A stretch of 64,000 nucleotides of DNA, taken from a virus. The position numbers and the translations under genes are program-made. The stretch is taken from the IMG/VR virus record IMGVR_UViG_3300031616_000001, positions 54,180-118,179 of that record. One strand, written 5' to 3'. The notes under the pieces are model-generated. The model was not told where the DNA came from. It made no database searches and saw only the letters and a program-made list of their open reading frames with translations. This document shows positions 58,243-64,000 of the stretch, one piece after another (position 1 is the stretch's first letter; each line of letters begins with the position of its first letter).

Positions 58243-58733
58243 CGAAGCTCTACGACGTCGTCGTCAAAGGCCTCGACAGCGCGCGTGCGCGGCTGCTGAG
58301 CATGGCGCCGACCATCCGCCGCAAGTTCGCGCGCAAGGCACTGCGCAAGGGCGCCGAGCTCGTCAAGAAGTTGGCGGCCTCGCCGAGTGTCGTGCCGGTG
58401 CTCGGTCGCCCCATCTACCGGCGCGGCGTGATGATCCGCAAGCCCGGCACGCTGCGCGATGCCATCCAGATTCGCAACAGCAAGGACACGAACAGGACCG
58501 GCGACGTTGGCGTGTTCGTGAACGTGAAGCCAGCCAAGGGCGGCGACCGCGGCAAATACAGCCCGAACGACCCCTACTATTGGCGCTGGGTGATGTTCCG
58601 CACAAAGACGAATCAAAACCCACGTCCATTTCTCCAAATCGGCGCTACACAACTTGAAGGTCCTGCACTCGCAGAGATTGAGAAGTCTCTCGCGCAAGAC
58701 CTGCCGACACTCAATCAAGGAACGTTGTTCTGA
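58239..58733 (+). CDS. HK97 gp10-like tail component
   Basis: GTG 58239, coupled; 164 aa. RRKFARKALRKGAELVKKLA, GTLRDAIQIRNSK and a late RPFLQIGATQ match the gp10 family involved in head-tail joining. Confidence 0.85.
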   Translation: MTKLYDVVVKGLDSARARLLSMAPTIRRKFARKALRKGAELVKKLAASPSVVPVLGRPIYRRGVMIRKPGTLRDAIQIRNSKDTNRTGDVGVFVNVKPAKGGDRGKYSPNDPYYWRWVMFRTKTNQNPRPFLQIGATQLEGPALAEIEKSLAQDLPTLNQGTLF

Positions 58734-58738
58734 AGCAA

Positions 58739-59386
58739 ATGAAGCGCTGCGGCATCTACCTGATCACGCACATCCTTACTGGCCGCACCTACGTTGGTCA
58801 GAGTAGCGACATCGCTCGGAGATGGCGTGAACACGCAACAGGGCATGTCAGTAGCAAGGGGCACCTTAGTGCTGCGATTGCGAAGCATGGGTGGCCAGCG
58901 TTTGAGACGCGAGTAATCGAGCAGTGCAAGCGCGGTGCGCTGAATGAGGCCGAGCGACGATGGATCGCGCATCTGAACACGCAGCACCCACACGGCTACA
59001 ACCTATCAAGTGGGGGCGGTCAAGGAACCGTCGTATCTGAGGTGACGAGAGCGAAGATGTCGGCGTCGAAAAAAGGCGTACCGAAGTCCGCAGAGTGGCG
59101 CGCGAAGATGTCAGAGCGCCAGCGCAATCCGGAGAACATCGCACGCATGACGGCACTGGCACGCAATCAGAGCGCCGAGACCCGCTCGAGGATATCGGCG
59201 GCGAACAGCGGCAGAGTTCGCTCCACTGAAGTCAGGCAGCGAATATCCGCGACGAAGCGAGCACAGAACGCGGCGCTGCCGAAACGCGTCACGAGTGCCG
59301 AGGTGAAGGCAAAAATGTCCGTCTCTGCGAAAGCATGGCGTGAACTCAAACGCGTGGCCATGGCCAGCGAAAACCAAGGAGTCTGA
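58739..59386 (+). CDS. GIY-YIG homing endonuclease with NUMOD3 repeats
   Basis: ATG 58739; 215 aa. Catalytic fold GIYLITHILTGRTYVGQSSD, REHATGHVS and a Glu in NEAERRWIAHLN. The C-terminus carries NUMOD3-like DNA-binding repeats (SASKKGVPKSAEWRAKMSER, SAANSGRVRSTEVRQRISAT). Inserted between two conserved tail genes; its composition is visibly less GC-rich than theirs. Confidence 0.93.
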   Translation: MKRCGIYLITHILTGRTYVGQSSDIARRWREHATGHVSSKGHLSAAIAKHGWPAFETRVIEQCKRGALNEAERRWIAHLNTQHPHGYNLSSGGGQGTVVSEVTRAKMSASKKGVPKSAEWRAKMSERQRNPENIARMTALARNQSAETRSRISAANSGRVRSTEVRQRISATKRAQNAALPKRVTSAEVKAKMSVSAKAWRELKRVAMASENQGV

Positions 59387-59387
59387 C

Positions 59388-59756
59388 GTGGCAGGCTGGG
59401 ACCAAATCATGGCGGCGCTCAGCGGCAGCCCGCTGCCGACATCGGCAGGCGACAAGATCCGCGTCGACCAGGCGAACGATGCCGACAGCTATCCGTTTGT
59501 GGTTGGCCACAGCGTGTCCACGGAGCGCGCGCGCGGCCTTGACGGCACGCTGCTCTACGTGAAAGAGACGTTCCATCTCGAGTGCTGGGGAGAGACGCGC
59601 GAGCTCGCCAACGTGTTGGAGACCGAGGTCGTCGATGCGCTCATCGCCGCCGGCCTCTATACCGACCCGAACGGCCCCGATGGCTTCGATCCGACCCTCG
59701 ACGTGCGCTGCGTGGACCTTTTCGTTCCGACGTGGATCACGCCGGAAATTCCCTGA
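59388..59756 (+). CDS. Tail completion/terminator protein (DUF3168-like)
   Basis: GTG 59388 with AAGGAG (59375-59380) ahead; 122 aa. ADSYPFVVGHSVSTERARGL, KETFHLECWGETRELANVLE and VRCVDLFVPTWITP fit DUF3168-type tail terminators in size and position. Confidence 0.7.
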   Translation: MAGWDQIMAALSGSPLPTSAGDKIRVDQANDADSYPFVVGHSVSTERARGLDGTLLYVKETFHLECWGETRELANVLETEVVDALIAAGLYTDPNGPDGFDPTLDVRCVDLFVPTWITPEIP

Positions 59757-59762
59757 CTGGAA

Positions 59763-60077
59763 ATGACGATGCGATATGCCACCGACAGAAGCGACCCGGG
59801 GTATGCGAACTACCGGCGGGCGATGCCGTGCCGTGTGTACCTTGACGGCGTCGAGATCAAGCACTGCTTCATGGCAGACGAAGAGGCCGGAGAGATCCAC
59901 GCTGGCTGCCAGGACGCTGCCGGCAAGCTCTTCCTCGACCCGGTGCTCGGCAAGGTCAAAACGCAGACGCTGCGCGGCCACGTTCGCGTTGTCGCCGGCG
60001 ATGGCTCCGTCGCCGCAAAGCAGCCGGCCTGGATGCCGGCCAACAAACCCGGGCGGACCCATCCGCCCATGAACTGA
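59763..60077 (+). CDS. Hypothetical tail-region protein (104 aa)
   Basis: ATG 59763. CRVYLDGVEIKHCFMADEEA, AAGKLFLDPVLGKVKTQTLR and a Pro-rich C-terminus (KPGRTHPPMN). Small beta protein. Between the tail terminator and the tail tube genes, so probably a minor tail protein or chaperone; no family recognised. Confidence 0.6.
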   Translation: MTMRYATDRSDPGYANYRRAMPCRVYLDGVEIKHCFMADEEAGEIHAGCQDAAGKLFLDPVLGKVKTQTLRGHVRVVAGDGSVAAKQPAWMPANKPGRTHPPMN

Positions 60078-60259
60078 CTTCCTTCCCCGCCTCGTGCCCA
60101 GCAGTTGCCGACTAGCTTGCTGTTCTGACGTCAGTCAATGGCCTTGGGGAATATCCAGCGGAGTGGTGAGAGAACCGCCGCATGCAGCGACGCGAGTGAA
60201 CGTGCTGATCCCACCTCCGGGGATCAAGCGGCGGGCGCTGCAACCATCGAATTCATCAG

Positions 60260-60336
60260 CGCGGAGTAGAGCAGCACGGTAGCTCGCAAGGCTCATAACC
60301 TTGAGGTCGAACGTTCAAATCGTTCCTCCGCACCCA
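60260..60336 (+). tRNA. tRNA-fMet(CAT), initiator type
   Basis: Acceptor CGCGGAG (60260-60266) with CTCCGCA (60326-60332), with the C1-A72 mismatch that marks bacterial initiator tRNAs. D-arm GAGC...GCTC, anticodon arm CAAGG-CTCATAA-CCTTG (CAT), T-arm GAACG/CGTTC with loop TTCAAAT, and encoded CCA (60334-60336). The usual three G-C pairs of the initiator anticodon stem are reduced to two. It lies within the late operon. Confidence 0.87.
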
Positions 60337-60346
60337 TCCCCAGCAG

Positions 60347-60367
60347 GCCGCCTTCGGGCGGCTTTTT
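60347..60367 (+). terminator. Intrinsic terminator after the tRNA
   Basis: GCCGCC (60347-60352), TTCG, GGCGGC (60357-60362), TTTTT. Perfect form. It separates the tRNA from the tail tube gene. Confidence 0.85.
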
Positions 60368-60425
60368 CGTTTCCGAAACCCGCCGGCCATGTGCCGGCTT
60401 TCCTACGTCTTGAAAGGCGAATGTC

Positions 60426-61088
60426 ATGAGCAATGAAATCATCCTTGGCGCCGGCGTTCGCGTCGAAATCGGCTCGACCGAAGGTGCGCCGGTGACCATC
60501 ACGGGCGTCGATCTGGCGAACCCGTCGGTTGCGCACGCCGCCAGCCACGGTCTCGCGATCGGCAGCGCTGGCTACTTCGACGAAGTCGTCGGCATGGACC
60601 CGCTCGATGGGCAAGCCGCACGCGTCGGTTCCGCGGGCTCGCCGACGGCAGACGCCTTCGGCCTCGAGGACATCGACACCACGCAGTACCCGGACTTCGT
60701 CTCCGGAGTCTTCGTGCCGATCACCGCATGGTCGACGCTCTCGCAGTCGACGCAGTACCAGCTGGGCGGCGGCGCCGGCAAGACGGAAGACGTCGGCACG
60801 CTGATCGACACCACGGAGAAGCTGCTGACCATCAAGAACGCTGCCGAGACCGTGACGATCGACATCCGTTCGCTCAAGGTCGACAACGCGGCGCTCGCGA
60901 AGATCCGGCAGGTCGCGCGTCAACTCGGCTTCCTGGTGTTCCGCATCACGCTGCCCGGCGGCGCGCAGCGCCTGTTCCGTGGTCAGCCGTCGATCCCCGG
61001 CGAGTCCGTGCAGCAAGGTGCCACCGGCACCGGCCAGCTGAGCGTGACCATCCGCGGTCGCGTCGTGTACCTGGGTGAGACCGCCTGA
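60426..61088 (+). CDS. Major tail tube protein
   Basis: ATG 60426 after AAAGGCG; 220 aa. GVRVEIGSTEGAPVTITGVD, AITAWSTLSQ-type strands and VSVTIRGRVVYLGE-like end (QLSVTIRGRVVYLGETA) fit siphovirus tail tube proteins. Its stop overlaps the next ATG, and the tail chaperones and tape measure follow, the standard order. Confidence 0.85.
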   Translation: MSNEIILGAGVRVEIGSTEGAPVTITGVDLANPSVAHAASHGLAIGSAGYFDEVVGMDPLDGQAARVGSAGSPTADAFGLEDIDTTQYPDFVSGVFVPITAWSTLSQSTQYQLGGGAGKTEDVGTLIDTTEKLLTIKNAAETVTIDIRSLKVDNAALAKIRQVARQLGFLVFRITLPGGAQRLFRGQPSIPGESVQQGATGTGQLSVTIRGRVVYLGETA

Positions 61089-61474
61089 TGAGCGGCGCCA
61101 AGGACCTGCTCGCGAAGCTGCGCCGCAGCCGCGAGTTCAAGTGCGACCTCGGCAACGGCCTCTCGGTCACCTGCATGCGTCCATCGGAGAGCGAAGTGGC
61201 TCGGATGACGAAGCCGGTGGCCGGGGAGGCCGACAAGTACACCATCCACGTCGAAGACGAGCACGTGCGCGATTGCGTGGTCGGCTGGGATGGATTCTCC
61301 GAGGCCGCGATTCTCGGCGCGGCAGTCGGCTCGTCCGATCCAATCGAGTTCGACCGCGATCTGTGGGCGGAGCTCGCCGGCGACCGGCGCATGTGGTTCT
61401 ACACGGTGGCCGGGAAGATGCTCGAGGCCATCGTCGCCCACAACGAACAGCGGGCCGCAGCTGCAAAAAACTGA
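61088..61474 (+). CDS. Tail assembly chaperone (gpG-like)
   Basis: ATG 61088; 128 aa ending just after the slippery site. AKLRRSREFKCDLGNGLSVT, VVGWDGFSEAAILGAAVGSS and WFYTVAGKMLEAIVAHN match the gpG type. Coats the tape measure before tube assembly. Confidence 0.85.
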   Translation: MSGAKDLLAKLRRSREFKCDLGNGLSVTCMRPSESEVARMTKPVAGEADKYTIHVEDEHVRDCVVGWDGFSEAAILGAAVGSSDPIEFDRDLWAELAGDRRMWFYTVAGKMLEAIVAHNEQRAAAAKN

Positions 61475-61719
61475 AGGCCCGGCTTGACGTTCAAGCCGGG
61501 GTCATCTTCGACGGCGCGCAGCCGCAGTTCATCGCCGACGACGACTTCGCGCTCATCGCGTGGAACCTCCTCGTCGACGGCATGGGCGGCATCAACTGGG
61601 CCGGCTTCGAGCTCGTGGCGGCCAAGCTGGGCATCGAGGACCTCGATGCCCTCATGGATCGTCTGCTGATCATCAAGACACACAAGGGACCAGATGAACT
61701 CAAACCGCCTTCCGCGTGA
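61088..61719 (+). CDS. Frameshift product of tail chaperone (gpGT-like)
   Basis: Made by a -1 shift at 61465-61471, so bases 61088-61471 are read in frame 0 and 61471-61719 in the -1 frame. The added segment starts KKLKARLDVQAGVIFDG and includes WNLLVDGMGGINWAGFELVA, with a conserved Trp-Gly pattern. It has no start codon of its own. This arrangement is conserved among long-tailed phages. Confidence 0.85.
61465..61471 (+). other. Slippery heptamer A AAA AAC
   Basis: In frame 0 it reads GCA AAA AAC TGA, so the shift occurs right before the gpG stop. A AAA AAC is a standard -1 frameshift sequence. No strong downstream hairpin is obvious. Confidence 0.85.
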
Positions 61720-61737
61720 TGGCAGCGAGAGCATGAC

Positions 61738-64000
61738 GTGAGTCTCGCCAGTCTTACCGTCGACCTGACGCTTGGCCTCGCCAAGTTCGAAGGCGACAGC
61801 GGCAAAGCCGCGCAGATCATCACGCGCGACTCCGAGAAGATGTCGCGTGCTGCACGCACCGTCGAAGCCGCGCTCCAGAAGCAAGCCGACCAGGCCGGCC
61901 GTACGCAGGGCGAGTACCTCGCGTTGCAGGCGGCGCAGGCCGGCCTCGGCGAGAGCGCGCAGCGGCTGGTCGCGATCATCGAGCGCAGCGGATCCGTCAG
62001 CGCAACCGCGGGGGGCTCTGCGGCTGCCGGCTTTGCCGCGGCTTCCGCGGCCGCCGATGCGTCGGTCAGCAAGCAGCGCGCGCTCAACGCCGAGCTCGTG
62101 CAGAGCATCCTGCAGGTCAACGCGGCCTACGAGGCACGGCGCACGGCGATCGCCGCGCAGGGATCGTCGGGTGCCATCAACACCGACCAGCTGAAATCGC
62201 AACTCGGCGGCCTCAAGGCGGCGCGCGACGACGCCATCGCGCAGCTGAAGACGGCGGCCGCGCAGAAGCAGGCCGAGAACGATCTCGCCGCCACGGCCGC
62301 CGCCGCGGCCGAGGTGCGCCGCACGGCAGCGCAGAAGATCATCGACGCGCAGAACGGCCTGACGGCGTCATATCGCGCGCAACTCGCGGCGCTGCGCGAG
62401 CTCCGCGATGCTGGCAGCATCACGCCGGCCCAGTTCAAACAAGCCGGTACCGACCTGGTTGCCAAGCAGCCGGCCACGCAGCAACGCGCGCAGGAGGAGG
62501 CCGCCGCTAAGGCTGTGGCTGATGCCGAGGACGAGGCGGCCAATCGGCGCATCGCCGCGTTCTCCAAGTTGCGTGACGCCGTCAGCAAGTCGGTCTACAA
62601 ATCCCAAGTCGAACAGCAGGAAGCGGCAAAGGCGACGGCCGCAGCCGACGAGGCATCGGTAGCGCGTCGCATCGCCGCCTTCGAGAAGCTGCGGGCCACC
62701 GTAGCTGAACTGACCTTCAAGCAGTCGCGCAGCGGCGCGGCCGCCGAAAGCCAGACGTCCGCCAAGGCAGCGGTATCGACGATCTCCGAGTCGTCGACGG
62801 CGACGGCGGCCGCGCAGTCGCGCGTCTACGCGGCTTTCCTGGTTGCTCAAGCCGCGGCCGTCGACCAGGTCGCGCAGGCCGAAGCCCGCGAGGCCGAGAT
62901 CTCGAAGTCAGTGGCACAGGCCAGCGAGTCGGCGCGCAGCGCACAGCTCGCGCAGTACCAGACGAAGACGGCGTTCATCGCCGCCGTGAACGAAGAAGCG
63001 GCCGCACTGTTCCGCACCCGCGAGGCGCAGCGCCAACTCGATGCCGAGCGCGCCGGCGTCAGCTCCCAGCAGGCGGCGCAACTCGCGAAGTTCGCCGAAG
63101 ACCGCCAGTTCACGTCAGGCATCTACAAGCAGATCGACGCGCAGCAGCAGCTGGCCGACCAGTTCGGCAAGACCGCTGTGCAGATCCTGCGCGAGGAGGC
63201 CGCGCAGCGCGGCCTGACGAACACGACGGCGAGCGCGATCGGCCGCCTCGAGGCGCTGGCCGCCGCCAACAACGCGGCAGCCGAGGCTGCCACCCGTCGC
63301 AAGGCGGCCGATGCGTTTGTCGCCAGCACGAACAGTCTGGGCGCGCAGATCAACACCGACGGCACGCAGAAGTCGCGCTCGGAACTGCTGGCGCTGCAGG
63401 CCGCGGAGCTCGGCGTCACCGAACAGACGAAGGCAGCGATCGACAAGCTCGCCTTGCTGGACGGCAGGACGGGCCAACTCGGCAAGAACGTCTTCGCAAC
63501 GCGGAACCAGCTGCTGACACTGAAGTACACGCTGTCCGACGTGGTCGCGTCTGCCGCATCCGGCATCTCACCGCTGACCATCCTGCTGCAACAAGGCGGA
63601 CAGGTCGCGCAGATCGAAGGTGGCGTCGGCGGGCTGTTCAAGACGGTGACCTCGCTGATCACGCCATTCCGCCTGGCTGTCGGCGCGTCGGCGGCGGCCA
63701 TCGCCGGTCTGGGCTACGTGTTCTACGAGGGCTCGAAGCAGAGCAAGGTATTCGCCGACTCGATCACGCTGACCGGCGGCTACGCCGGCAAGACCGAGGG
63801 GCAATTCAACCAGCTGGCGAAGAACGTCGCCGCCAGCGGCCAGGTCACGATCGCTGCGGCGCGCGAGTTCGGCCAGGCGCTGATCAGTACCGGCCAGGTC
63901 GGCCCGCAGGTGCTCGAGTCGGCCACGGCAGCCGCGGCAAAGTACGGCGAGGCCACGGGCAAGAGCGCCAAGGAGGTCGCGGCGGACTACGCCGGCATGG
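61738..64000 (+). CDS. Tail tape measure protein, 3' truncated
   Basis: GTG 61738; open to the end of the window (754 codons seen). Start SLASLTVDLTLGLAKFEGDS is typical of TMP_2-type tape measures. A long Ala/Gln/Glu-rich coiled coil follows (AEAREAEISKSVAQASESAR), then the conserved hydrophobic part YTLSDVVASAASGISPLTIL with LLQQGGQVAQIEGG near 600. Sets tail length and passes into the cell during DNA injection. Confidence 0.92.
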   Translation, partial: MSLASLTVDLTLGLAKFEGDSGKAAQIITRDSEKMSRAARTVEAALQKQADQAGRTQGEYLALQAAQAGLGESAQRLVAIIERSGSVSATAGGSAAAGFAAASAAADASVSKQRALNAELVQSILQVNAAYEARRTAIAAQGSSGAINTDQLKSQLGGLKAARDDAIAQLKTAAAQKQAENDLAATAAAAAEVRRTAAQKIIDAQNGLTASYRAQLAALRELRDAGSITPAQFKQAGTDLVAKQPATQQRAQEEAAAKAVADAEDEAANRRIAAFSKLRDAVSKSVYKSQVEQQEAAKATAAADEASVARRIAAFEKLRATVAELTFKQSRSGAAAESQTSAKAAVSTISESSTATAAAQSRVYAAFLVAQAAAVDQVAQAEAREAEISKSVAQASESARSAQLAQYQTKTAFIAAVNEEAAALFRTREAQRQLDAERAGVSSQQAAQLAKFAEDRQFTSGIYKQIDAQQQLADQFGKTAVQILREEAAQRGLTNTTASAIGRLEALAAANNAAAEAATRRKAADAFVASTNSLGAQINTDGTQKSRSELLALQAAELGVTEQTKAAIDKLALLDGRTGQLGKNVFATRNQLLTLKYTLSDVVASAASGISPLTILLQQGGQVAQIEGGVGGLFKTVTSLITPFRLAVGASAAAIAGLGYVFYEGSKQSKVFADSITLTGGYAGKTEGQFNQLAKNVAASGQVTIAAAREFGQALISTGQVGPQVLESATAAAAKYGEATGKSAKEVAADYAGM

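Larger units (their letters stand above)
60078..60425 (+). other. Non-coding stretch carrying a tRNA and a terminator
   Basis: 348 bases between minor tail protein and tail tube genes. It holds the initiator-type tRNA and an intrinsic terminator (separate entries). The first 180 bases show no gene or clear structure. A second imperfect GCCGGC hairpin lies near 60383-60400. Confidence 0.5.

Noticed and set aside
60140-60259. A second tRNA next to the initiator-type tRNA
   Set aside because: No combination of acceptor, D- and T-arm could be assembled; only short chance stems.

Overview
The window reads as most of the genome of a tailed phage (siphovirus-type, HK97-like head) or an intact prophage of a GC-rich proteobacterium. 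High GC, GTG and TTG starts, ATGA/GTGA-coupled genes, and island genes resembling those of beta/gammaproteobacterial plasmids suggest a Burkholderiales-like host, but the host is an inference. No integrase, repressor, lysis or DNA polymerase gene is visible in these 64 kb.

Layout. (1) 1-9153, plus strand: an early operon of small, translationally coupled genes with a DNA methyltransferase (cut by the left edge), an HNH nuclease, a DUF1376 replication-type protein, a RusA-like resolvase, an acyl carrier protein and a NUMOD4/HNH homing endonuclease. (2) 9243-13530: an RNA module. A promoter at 9910-9939 is followed by five structured RNAs built on one plan (9944-10752), then a Ro60/TROVE protein (rsr) and a nucleotidyltransferase resembling the RlaP RNA-repair family. 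Three of the RNAs carry tRNA-like cores and one of these is circularly permuted. This resembles the Ro60/Y-RNA (YrlA) system in an unusually expanded form and is the most interesting part of the window. (3) 13527-17689: small genes of unknown function, then a stretch with three complete integron attC sites and one truncated one. These are integron gene cassettes without a visible integron integrase, and one cassette carries a structured RNA. (4) 17711-32732, minus strand: a lipoprotein, then a long leftward operon of plasmid/ICE-like genes (DUF3560-methyltransferase, Ycf46-like AAA ATPase, RHH protein, small membrane proteins). It is sprinkled with about 23 copies of a 19-bp repeat and three copies of a hairpin leader. 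(5) 33475-64000, plus strand: the late region. It runs HNH, TerS, TerL, a protease-capsid fusion and portal, then collagen-like and highly repetitive fibre proteins, an SGNH hydrolase, and an unusual eight-gene set of glycosyltransferases and methyltransferases. After these come head-tail connectors, a GIY-YIG endonuclease, the tail terminator, an initiator-type tRNA, the tail tube, the frameshifted tail chaperone pair and the tape measure (cut by the right edge).

How it fits together. The early region probably supports replication and takeover. The RNA module may protect, repair or surveil RNA (tRNA) during infection, as Ro60/Y RNA and RlaP-type systems are thought to do. The leftward island looks acquired from plasmid-type elements. 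The late region builds a virion, and the glycosylation genes next to the fibre genes suggest the fibres or the host surface are modified with sugars. All functional statements rest on motif recognition by eye; no database search was run.
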